Positions 1 to 7,210 of a stretch of 10,538 nt of DNA are shown here, piece by piece; the stretch's first letter is position 1, and every line of letters starts with the position of its first letter. Under the pieces are notes generated by a model. The model made no database searches, was not told where the DNA came from, and saw only the letters and a program-made list of their open reading frames with translations. The translations under genes were made by a program, and so were the position numbers. The stretch covers positions 64,001 through 74,538 of the forward strand of contig NW_026570493.1 of the NCBI RefSeq assembly GCF_019649055.1, written 5' to 3'. This DNA comes from Paramacrobiotus metropolitanus. Its lineage: Eukaryota; Tardigrada; Eutardigrada; Parachela; Macrobiotidae.

Positions 1-3000
1 GTGCTGGTTCCCTACGGGAACATCTGGGGCTGTTTCACACGTCGATTTATCAACGGGCGCTTGGGAGACTCTGTGGAGGTGCTGCTGCACGCCGGTCAAC
101 AGCGGCCCTGGATATGGCATGCCGGAAAAATGCTGATTCCCAGATTCGAACACCTGCAGGGTGTGGCGCTGGTGGAGGTGACGTTGGCTGGGCAGTGCAG
201 TCGCGAATTAGTTCCACACCAGCAGATTCGCGAACCAGTGGGAGATTTCCTCAGGCCGGGACTTCTTGCGCCGGGCCATTTTGTCGTGGAGACGTGCAAA
301 GTGCCTGACGGCTACTGGGCTCTGCAGCCGTCTCTGTCGGCGTCCCTGCTCCGGCGCGTTGAGGAAGATTTGCAGGTTCGCTGTGTAAAGGTCCTCAGCG
401 AGAAGATGCTCTTTCTGCGGTGGCGCCAACAGATTTTGGGGGATGGACTTCTGGTAAGCTGATGGATGTTATTGTCGTTTAAGGGATTTGGCCCGGTACA
501 TAGCACCAAATTCGTGTACATCCACGGGAACTTTCGCTGTCGCGCACTCCCAAACCCTTTTACATTGCTTTATGGTATGTTGTAGCCAAAAGAATTGTAT
601 ATGTAGTTGTGAAATCCGTTTGCGCGCGCAACATCCGGTTGCAGAGTTATGAGGGTAACGAAATTCCAAAAGGTTTAAATGCATTCAGGTGTACCAAAAG
701 TCTCATTATGGGCCGATCCCTTTTAAATTTTGCACGTAAATGCACATAATCATGGAGATCGTTTTGACACCGATCCACTGTTCTGGCATGTTTTTCAAAT
801 TATAAAATGAATTTCAAAAATTTATAAATTCATTTTAAAATTTGAAAAAAAATCTTGGTTTGTTTTAGTTATTTAACCCATATTTGTAACTTTTGAGAAA
901 CTGAACTTTTTGCGTAAGCATTGATTACAGAGCACTCACAATGCCAGAGCAGACTAATCCTAAGTGTGAAGTGTGAACTCTGCACATCCTGTTGTAAGTC
1001 GTGGTCAGCTGGCCGTATAAGGTTGGTTAATAATGTGTCAGTGGAAGCGGGTCATGAATCCTTTTCTGACACTATAATGCCAGTGCCGAATGGTGATGAG
1101 CAAAAAAAACAGGGCAATACATTTTATTGTGTTGCCTTTATTATTCATGATGCGTTTCTCTGAAGCAGTCGATTATATCGTCAGATTGAGAATAAAATTG
1201 CTATCGGTCTTTTTACGGCTCACTATTGCCTTCTGCCAGTGAAAATTAACCCGGCACCAGCAAAAACGCATGCACTTTGCGGAAATTTAGTATTACTACA
1301 GCTTTCTTCTCTAAGCCTGGGAAATTACCTCGTATTTGTGCAACAGTTTCGTTCACGTCCACTGAAAAGCTCATTTGCACGCACTTCCACAACAACCGGA
1401 ATTGCTTGTTCCACAGGAAACCGTGTTTGAAAGAGAGAGAACGAATCATGGACTTGACGTGCCGTTGCCCGAGGAAAACGATGAGTCGGATGTTGAGCCT
1501 AATCGGAAAAAGCGGCTCCTGAATGTCAATGAAGGGGGTTTAGCGTTGCCGTTGGAGGTGCTGACGGAGATCTTCCATTCACTCGACACCGTCGACCGTC
1601 TGCGCTGCCGTCGCACCTGTCAGCTGTGGGAAGCCCTGCTCATGTCGGCGGAACTGTGCAGTGAACTGCGTGTAGCGCGGCAGACGCCCAGCTCATCGCG
1701 TCGCGTGCATTTCGACTGCAATTACGCCATGTACGCTTGCCTCTTCAAGCACATCACGCCCACCATTCGCAAAATTTGCATTCGCGATGTCGAACCGTTG
1801 TACGTCCACCGCTGGAATTCACCGGATACTGCCGATGAGGCGCTGGATATTATTAGAAAGGCCTTGGACCTTGTTGGGGTCCGCCTCGACTGCCTCATCA
1901 TGCACCGGCGATCGGTGAACTTTACCAAGGTAGCATTTGATCAGCGGCAATTAAGCGTGCTGGCTGCGGAGATGCAAACGCTCCAAAATAGGCTGGAATC
2001 ATGCTGCCACCGTTGGATTCTAAAGGATTACACTGCTACGCTGTCAGACAAGATTGGCATGCCCTTAATGGAGTGCCGCATTCCCGCTGTCACCTTCACC
2101 CGCGGACAGCAGGTTGATGCGGTACAAATTGTGAACCGGTTTGAAAAACATCTACGCTGTGAAGGGCCGCCGGTTGACATGCAGCGCATTGCCCACTGCC
2201 TGACCAGTTTAATCGACACCGAGGCCAAGGCTAAGGAAGCGAAGAACGTAAGTCAATACCTGTCAATAAATATTAACCGTGTTGCGATGACTCTCGAACC
2301 GTCACATATCACCGATGCCTATCATCGCAAGTGCTATAAAAATGGCAAGCGGTCTGAATCAGACCCATTCTTGTGTGATAACCGTTCGCTGTTTAGCTCT
2401 GCATCCCTGTCCAATTCGCCTTTTTGAACCGATAGGTCCTGATCACCTGGTCACCTCTCTACTTCCTATCAAAAGACACAGGAGAGGGCAGAGTTGGTCA
2501 GACTGGTCAAAATGCATATGGTCTAAGTTGCCACATGCATGGGACAGTCTATTTTCCTTTCTTTTACTACCTTTTCTGTATGTGATGGTGCTGATTATAA
2601 TATTATGTGATTTCGTTTCGCAAGGATCTGGTAAAAAGAAGGCCAGAGATGCTTTTTCATATCACGCGGCAGCGGTTATGATGTGACGGTCGTTCTGTGA
2701 TATGTAACTTTTAAAGATCGCCGCAACACGGTTATTACAATTAACACCATGGCATCGGGTTAGCGTCTTTCTAGCAACGACCCACGCCGGTCTCCTTATA
2801 TTCAAAAAGTAGCAATAGACAGGAAGGTAGAGCCCGCAGGTTAGTCATCAAGGGAATTCAGGTGAATTTTGCAAAGGGAATTACTGATCGTAGTTCGCTC
2901 GTACGGTTGTGTCTATACAAAATCTGACTAAATCCCCCGATATACTGTATCACAAATTTAACCGTTTCCTGTCGCATTTGTGTATAGTATTTTATGCGTA

Positions 3001-3400
3001 TTTCCTTGATAATTTACCTGCTCTGCTTCCCGCACATAATTGTACTGCTTTCTGGTCTATGTTCTCTGTGTCTTACGTATTCAACTTTTACTGCACAATT
3101 CTGTAGATTTTACGAGACTACCAAACCCGCGATCCCCGCTCAGCGTCGCACTATCGAAATCACAAGTGGACGCTGTACAATGTGGCCGGCGTTGACCTGG
3201 GCAAACTCAACCGCTTCTGCCTGTACGCCTTGTCACGCTACGTACAGAACTGGTGGCCAGTATCCGCCGGTGACCAGGAACAAGGTGCGCCTTCCAGTGA
3301 CACCAGCAGTGAATCCAGCAATTTCAGTAGTGAATCCAGCGACTCCAACACTGATTCCGACGAATCCAGCAACTCTGAGTCCGAGGACGGCGTGTATTAA
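1..3400 (+). CDS. F-box protein with Tudor-like N-terminal module and acidic tail (5' partial, 3 exons)
   Basis: Three exons join in phase 0: up to 453 (donor GTAAGC at 454), 1417-2247 (acceptor TTGCTTGTTCCACAG; donor GTAAGT at 2248) and 3107-3400 (acceptor CAATTCTGTAG; stop TAA 3398-3400), giving 525 residues without the missing N-terminus. Exon 1 has alternating hydrophobic strands and aromatic residues (VLVPYGNIWG, PWIWHAGKMLI) like a Tudor/chromo barrel, but the resemblance is weak. Residues about 195-231 (1546-1656) are a clear F-box starting LPLEVLTEIF, with the RCRRTCQLWEALL helix, the segment that normally binds Skp1 in SCF ubiquitin ligases. NRKKR just before it could be a nuclear signal. 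The rest resembles no named repeat. The last exon ends in about 32 residues rich in Ser, Asp and Glu, typical of CK2 targets. Two broken relatives downstream keep the same last intron position and phase. The substrate is unknown. The exon 1-2 join is inferred from phase and splice consensus. Confidence 0.75.
454..1416 (+). other. Intron 1 of the F-box gene (963 bases)
   Basis: The stretch is AT-rich and its reading frames look random. It starts GTAAGC and ends in a pyrimidine-rich acceptor, GCTTGTTCCACAG, both in phase 0 with the flanking frames. No protein family was recognised in it. It carries one near-perfect AT-rich inverted repeat (791-849). The in-frame stop 6 bases past the donor supports a real exon end at 453. 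Confidence 0.65.
791..849. repeat. AT-rich hairpin in intron 1
   Basis: The 24-base arms at 791-814 and 826-849 are reverse complements with a single mismatch (T against A), separated by 11 bases. The arms start TTTTTCAAATTATAAAATGA on the left. Possible readings are a small MITE remnant or a structured intron element. No target-site duplication is evident. Confidence 0.75.
2248..3106 (+). other. Intron 2 of the F-box gene (859 bases)
   Basis: The intron begins GTAAGTCAAT and ends TTCTGTAG. The corresponding intron of the broken copy at 7346-7687 is only 342 bases, and similarity is seen only near the acceptor, so this intron either gained or kept about 500 extra bases. The frame stays open past the donor to 2427, but the extension (VSQYLSININ...) has no match in the paralogues and is read here as intron. 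No gene was recognised inside. Confidence 0.65.
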
Positions 3401-3919
3401 AAAAGGAATGAAAACTTTTGTGGATTTCGTTCAGTGTTGTTGCTAATTTTTTTTTATTGGGTGAAGTTTTATTTCGAAATTTGCATTGCGCACAGTAATA
3501 TGAATTAAAGTAAACAACAAAATTATTTATCATTGAGACAGAGGAAAAACTGTTTCCTGTTTATGGCTACTTCTTTAAGACTGAGTGCGCTTGACCATCT
3601 GTCGGTCGTTTTGGAGTTAACCAAACAGAAAATATTTAAGCGGCTTTGCTGTTTTATTCAGTTGTGTAAAATTTTGACTATTTCGTGACCATACAAGAAT
3701 TAAAGATGTACATAAAATCGAACAGCAACGTCGTTTTACAGCTGCTGTATGTTGATGCGGTAATCAATGTTCTTGATAAGTAAGTGCACGCAGTACGCAC
3801 ACAGGTCCTTCTGCGCATACTGCAAAAATGCTAGCGTTATGGACGATATAGCAATATGCCTTCGCGAAACGTGCTCTCCGCTTCACGACGCCCAGTGAGT
3901 GAGCGAGTGTGTTACATTG
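3401..3919. other. 3' flank of the F-box gene, no gene seen
   Basis: Up to about 3664 this stretch is alignable, with many small differences, to 7965-8224 plus 8585-8605. It shares the T-run after the stop, CTTTTCCTGTT/CTGTTTCCTGTT and AGAAAATRTTTAAGCGGCT, so it belongs to the duplicated unit. The uninterrupted CGGCTTTGCTGTT at 3641 is the empty site for the insertion at 8225-8584. A weak poly(A) signal variant, ATTAAA, is at 3504. From about 3665 to 3919 nothing recognisable was seen. Confidence 0.6.
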
Positions 3920-4104
3920 CTAATCCATAGTAAAATGCGAGGCGTTCTCGATATATTCCGCCCAAGCAGACACAGTTTGTTCAGTTTCCTCACATCCAGA
4001 CTACCGAGGTGATCCACAACCAAGCTGCTCTGGTCGTCCGACGTCCATAACGGAATCCTGCCGCGCCCTAGCACACGCAGGATCCGTAACCTAATACTCA
4101 ACGA
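3920..4104 (-). pseudogene. Inverted dead copy of an F-box family last exon
   Basis: The reverse complement reads GTTGAGTATTAGGTTACGGA and aligns along its length with the last exons at 4897 and 9320, including the motif GATGTGAGGAAACTGAACAA and the end ACTATGGATTAG. It is dead. The CAG glutamine codon after GAGTAT is now TAG, the acceptor CAG has become CAA, three bases are missing at the exon start, and several later shifts occur. It lies head-to-head with the copy at 4897-5086 and forms the outer part of the inverted structure around the repeat arms. No upstream F-box exon is attached to it. Confidence 0.8.
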
Positions 4105-4109
4105 CTTGC

Positions 4110-4340
4110 AGCGTGTGTAGTGCCTCGTGCATTTCCGCATTTGGCACCGCGACTTTTCGCCGCGGACAACTAGACGCAGGAATTTCGGTCGCAGACATTT
4201 CGCCGCAAGGCCATTTCGCCTCGCGACGTTTCGTCGCAAGACATTTCGTCGGTAGGACTTTACGCCGCGAGACTTTCCGTCGCATGGCCGTTTCGACGCA
4301 AGGAAACTTCGCCGCAAGGATATCTCGATGAAGCGACATT
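4110..4340 (-). repeat. Left minisatellite arm, ~16-base unit
   Basis: On the minus strand, about 12 diverged units can be lined up on the consensus CCTTGCGGCGAAATGT, 14 to 16 bases each. On the plus strand they appear as ACATTTCGCCGCAAGG and variants. Each unit differs from its neighbour by a few bases and there is no long open frame. Unit length slips by one or two bases, as expected of an old tandem array. Confidence 0.8.
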
Positions 4341-4403
4341 TCGACTATCCGATAAATAATTTACTAAGCTAACTCCAAGAGTCGGAATAGGGAAAAATAA
4401 AAA

Positions 4404-4610
4404 ATGAAACCAAGCGAACAACCTAAGAAACCTAAGAAAAATAAAAAACCTAAGAAACGTCAGAAACCTAAAAAACCTAAAAAACCTAAAAAACCTAAGA
4501 AACCTAGGAAACCTAAGAGACCTAAGAAACCTAAGAAAATCTAAAAAAGCACAAGAAGACCTATGAAAGTCTAAGCAAGACTAAGAAAGCCTAAGAAAAG
4601 TTTAGAACAA
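4404..4610 (+). repeat. (CCTAAGAAA)n simple repeat core with a 46-codon open frame
   Basis: About 13 copies of CCTAAGAAA run from 4422 to 4540, decaying to scattered CTAAGAAA fragments up to about 4610. Because the unit is 9 bases, one frame stays open: ATG at 4404 to TAA at 4542-4544 would encode 46 residues of Pro-Lys-Lys repeats with Lys-to-Arg changes. This is most likely a by-product of the unit length, with no evidence of expression. The array is the spacer between the two inverted arms. Confidence 0.85.
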
Positions 4611-4659
4611 GCTTAAAAAAACTGAAAAAATTAGTGAGAGTTAAGCGCGGTGAATTACA

Positions 4660-4890
4660 TTGCGGCGATTAGTCGCATCGTTCGAATGTCTCAAGACGAA
4701 TTGTCCGCGACCAGACGTCTTGCGTCGAAATGTCGCAAAGGTAAAATGTCTCAAAGCGTAATGTCCCAAACCGAAATGTCCCGAAGCCCAAATGTCCGGC
4801 GGCGAAATGTCTTCGCGGCGAAAAGTCGCGCGTCGAGTTTGAGTGCGGCGAAATGTTACACTCCCAATTGTCCGGGTGCGAAATGCTTTC
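4660..4890 (+). repeat. Right minisatellite arm, ~16-base unit
   Basis: About 15 units of 14 to 16 bases fit CNTTGCGGCGAAATGT on the plus strand, for example GGCGGCGAAATGTCTTCGCG near 4800. The array is the same family as the left arm but in opposite orientation. It runs directly into the splice acceptor of the exon at 4897: the last unit ends GCGAAATG and is followed by CTTTCTTGCAG. Confidence 0.8.
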
Positions 4891-4896
4891 TTGCAG

Positions 4897-5086
4897 ATTC
4901 TCGTTGAGTATCAGGTTGCGGATCCACGTGCGGCAAGACGCGACTGGATTCCGACATGGACGTCGAAAGCCGAGTGGAGCTTGGCAGTGGATCACCTCGC
5001 CAGTCTGGACGTGAGGAAGCCGAATAAACTGTCTCTCTGCTTGGGCGGATTACCTCGAGAATAGCTTGCACTTTACTATGGATTAA
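4897..5086 (+). pseudogene. Orphan, frameshifted last exon of an F-box family gene
   Basis: A good acceptor (CTTTCTTGCAG) is followed by a frame beginning ILVEYQVADP and including RDWIPTWTS and HLASLDVRKPNKL. This matches the last exon at 9320-9511 almost base for base. A net two-base deletion near 5033-5040 shifts the frame, so translation stops at 5062-5064 instead of the ancestral TAA at 5084-5086. There is no F-box exon upstream: the preceding sequence is the minisatellite arm. It is therefore a gene fragment carried in a duplicated block (see the direct repeat with 9314-10115). Confidence 0.8.
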
Positions 5087-5514
5087 GACACTAACATTTT
5101 ATTATGACAGTGACAATGTATTGTCGCCATTTGTCGGCCATACTGTAGCTTGTAGCAGTGCAGGTGTCCAGTTGCGATGCGCTTTTTCGCTTATTGTTTA
5201 TAAGTCTACTTTTTTCGTTTATTAATCTTCCAGTCATGTTTTGAACAAAAAGCAGCGTATTGAATAAGAGACCTCTGCCAAAGCTTTGCCAATACGTCCA
5301 ATAAACGGTTTTCCATTCGCTTCAAGCCTACGATGCGATGCGAACTGCTTCGAAACAGCTTCTCCGATTAAAATACTGGAATGCTGTATAACCGCCGATT
5401 CAAGGTGGCATCTCCCGAATTACTAGAATTTGGTCACAGCGTACATAAATAAGGTTCATTATTGTTGTTTAAAAGAATAAACTGCAAATTAAAACTACAC
5501 AATTTTACCGCAAA

Positions 5515-5749
5515 TGTATACATCGATTTCGCCCGTAAATTGATTAAGCTCACTGTACAGGTCAGCTGGTTGCTCACTCACGTAAAATGGACATCAGCAC
5601 ACGGCTAAAGCCGCAAAACCGGTTTTGCGGCTTTAGCCATGCGCACCTGATCAAGTGGGCGGAGACATACAACAGAGAGAGCGCTGGTGAGCAAGCTGCT
5701 GACCCGTAAAGCGAGCTTGAGCAATTTACGGGCGAAATCGATGTACGTA
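5515..5749. mobile_element. Palindromic MITE, ~235 bases
   Basis: Terminal inverted repeats of about 60 bases have identical 24-base stretches starting TACATCGATTTCGCCCGTAA (left 5519; right ends 5745) and continue with scattered differences through TTAAGCTC/TCAAGCTC and GGTCAGC. A 36-base perfect palindrome lies at the centre. The paralogous flank at 9935-9960 lacks the element, which shows it as an insertion. It has no coding capacity, so it must be moved by a transposase elsewhere. The outermost bases differ and the target duplication is not certain (TA possible). Confidence 0.85.
5603..5638. repeat. 36-base perfect palindrome at the MITE centre
   Basis: The left half is GGCTAAAGCCGCAAAACC and the right half is its exact reverse complement, with no spacer. 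Single-stranded DNA or RNA from this element would form a strong hairpin. Each half also contains a smaller inverted repeat, GGCTAAAGCC. Confidence 0.95.
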
Positions 5750-5935
5750 TAATGGAAAAAATTCAGTGAATCAAGGAAAATCCCTTTTCTTAGCTTTCAT
5801 GTTTTAAAGTTTATCGGTGTTATTTCTGCTGCGCTTTCCATAAATAAGCGTTTCATCAACACAAACATAAGAGATACAAGCCTGTAAGCAAATTGAGTGT
5901 TCGTGAATACATCGAACTTTAGAATTTTACGGGTA

Positions 5936-6050
5936 CGATACGGTATGGAACTGCTTCGACGCTGCTTCTTGCGAATAAAGGTGCTCTGATGAAGATGCTG
6001 CATAACCGCAGCTTTAAAGCCTGAACTATTTGGTAGCATGCCACAGCGAG
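5936..6050 (+). repeat. Third, diverged copy of a flank segment (5331-5443; 9755-9870)
   Basis: CGATACGGTATGGAACTGCT at 5936 matches CGATGCGATGCGAACTGCTT at 5331, followed in both by a CTTCTNCGATTAAA/CTTGCGAATAAA stretch and ATGCTGYATAACCGC. The related stretch at 9755 has CGAATAAAATACT...CTGTATAACCGC. The segment is therefore present twice in the left block and once in the right. Its function is unknown; 6051-6144 after it shows nothing recognisable. Confidence 0.5.
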
Positions 6051-6144
6051 ATCGGTAGCTTCGGACGCTGCGGTACGATATCTACAGAGAGACAAAGTTC
6101 CTGATACTTTCTTTCGTTGGATTTTTACCGTCTACTCGCGTGCT

Positions 6145-6319
6145 TAGTGCTGTAGCGGCTCGATCAAGTGGCACCTCAGAGTTAGTGTACGGGAAAACAG
6201 CACACATGCAGCGTGTGCATGCTCATGCGCTCGCAAGCACGAGCAATGCACACTTTGCAAGTGCTGATTCCCTGCACACAAACTCTGTGGTGCCACTTAA
6301 TCGAGCCGCTACAGTACTA
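6145..6319. mobile_element. MITE with TA target-site duplication (171-base element)
   Basis: The element runs from 6147 (GTGCTGTAGCGGCTCGATCA) to 6317. The reverse complement of its right end starts GTACTGTAGCGGCTCGATTA, and the arms match over about 50 bases before a looser palindromic centre. TA lies directly outside both ends (6145-6146, 6318-6319), the target duplication typical of Tc1/mariner-related elements (family knowledge). There is no coding capacity. A frame open across it (6140-6799) is accidental. Confidence 0.85.
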
Positions 6320-6439
6320 CATACATTATTGCCTGGAGTCCAGTGCCGCCGCTCAGGATGTCGCTGTGCGGTGGATACACTGGCGGCGTGGAGTAGCGTA
6401 GCGATGCACAGGTATGTAATGTGCCAAAGTGTTATGTGG

Positions 6440-7200
6440 ATGTGCGTGTGTAACCGGCAAAATCGTCCGTACCCGGAAGGTCCGCAATCCCGACAAATAC
6501 CATCCTTCACTGCCGACGCACATTCGGCAGAGGGAGACTCCGTTTGGTTCTACGCGTTGTTTGATCTCGAGCCATTTCGGGCAAAGCATACCCCACGATG
6601 CCTCCTGCCACTCCGGCTCATCCAACCCGATTTCATTCAGGTACACACCAGAATGCGGGAATGCGTCGTGCCACACTTGCAGTCCGCTGTTGAGCGCCGT
6701 CTGTTTGGCTGCGATCGCGGCGGGAGATGTTATCGCGTTTCAGATGGTGGAGAATTTCGCCCTACGCCATGCCGGGTGACTGGGTCCGCCGAAATATGAG
6801 ATCTCTCTTTTCCGATGTATGGCCTCTGGCTACTATTACGGTGAAGCCGTTTTCTTAACCGTTTTTCAAAGCACCCAAAACGACGGGCTTTCCCACATGT
6901 TGTGGCTCATGGACAGGATAGTCTGGGATCAGGCGCGAGCCGAGGTTTATGCGGAACCCAAAAGCGTCGAAATCATTCAGGATCCCGATCGTATCCGTCC
7001 TGGCTTTCCATGCCTGCCATGTAGAACCAAGTATAATTGGGATATTTGATAAATTTTGCTGGAGAATCCCAACGTACTTTGTACTTTAAAGCTGCAGAAA
7101 CGCTGGAAGAAGGAACCGTTGCCGATTGGTTCCCCGACGAATTCCACTGCTGCCTGTTTTCCATCCAGAATGGCAATCAACCACTGGACCACTCCCTAGA
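6440..7200 (-). pseudogene. Decayed FAD-linked oxidase, berberine-bridge-enzyme type (C-terminal half)
   Basis: Read on the minus strand, successive pieces in different frames follow the C-terminal half of BBE-type FAD oxidases: GNGSFF (near 7120-7105); KYPNYTWFY (near 7050); LGSRLIP (6944-6924); HPAWR (6778-6764); then the BBE domain YLNE (6643-6632), EPEWQ (6619-6605), a Leu-x-Ile-Lys stretch and CVGSEGW (6520-6500). Lesions are a frame change at about 7096, another near 6985, a stop at 6857-6855, another frame change before 6800, and an in-frame TGA at 6742-6740 between HPAWR and YLNE. The N-terminal FAD-binding half and its flavin attachment residues are absent: sequence above 7210 is F-box family DNA on the other strand. 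Intact enzymes of this family oxidise diverse small molecules using covalently bound FAD and are typical of plants, fungi and bacteria. The family call rests on motif recognition, not a search. Confidence 0.75.
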
Positions 7201-7210
7201 AGTGTGGTTG

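Larger units (their letters stand above)
4110..4890. mobile_element. Foldback-like element: inverted minisatellite arms around a simple-repeat core
   Basis: Left arm 4110-4340 and right arm 4660-4890 are built from the same degenerate ~16-base unit in opposite orientations, and the core between them is a 9-base repeat. Long terminal inverted repeats made of short tandem repeats are the hallmark of foldback transposons such as Drosophila FB (family knowledge). Here the inverted symmetry continues outward into copies of one gene's last exon, so an inverted segmental duplication that captured a minisatellite is an equally good reading. No transposase is present. Confidence 0.55.
4891..5935 (+). 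repeat. Direct segmental duplication, copy 1 (partner 9314-10115)
   Basis: This block contains the last exon and several hundred bases of downstream flank, and it aligns with 9314-10115 in the same order. Shared landmarks include AGTGCAGGTGT, GTTTATAAGTCTA, CTGTATAACCGC, GAATTTGGTCAC, AAGGTTCATTAT, AAGGAAAAT and AAATAAGCGTT. The main length difference is a 235-base MITE at 5515-5749 present only in this copy. Similarity fades after about 5890. Confidence 0.8.

Noticed and set aside
921-1163. 80-codon frame in intron 1, with several cysteines
   Set aside because: No recognisable domain, surrounded by AT-rich non-coding sequence, and bracketed by good phase-0 splice sites.
2107-2247. Processed (retrotransposed) origin for the F-box copies at 7211 and 8606
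   Set aside because: Both copies keep introns and untranscribed flanks and lack poly(A) tracts, so DNA-level duplication fits better.
2315-2686. 123-codon open frame after the second F-box exon
   Set aside because: It overlaps the donor region and intron. The hydrophobic run near its end lies in T-rich intron sequence, and nothing comparable exists in the paralogues.
3883-4317. 144-codon minus-strand frame and other frames across the minisatellite arms
   Set aside because: Arg/Lys-rich translations result from reading the GCGGCGAAATGT repeat and the dead inverted exon. Frames vary between units.
4422-4610. CCTAAGAAA array as an internal telomere repeat
   Set aside because: It contains CCTAA, as in arthropod-type telomeres, but the 9-base unit matches no telomere repeat I know and the array is the spacer of a foldback structure.
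4110-4890. CRISPR-like array
   Set aside because: The repeats are contiguous, degenerate and without unique spacers, and the genome is eukaryotic.
6140-6799. 219-codon open frame on the plus strand
   Set aside because: It starts inside the TA-flanked MITE and runs antisense through the oxidase relic, and its translation shows no family features. The minus strand holds the recognisable motifs.
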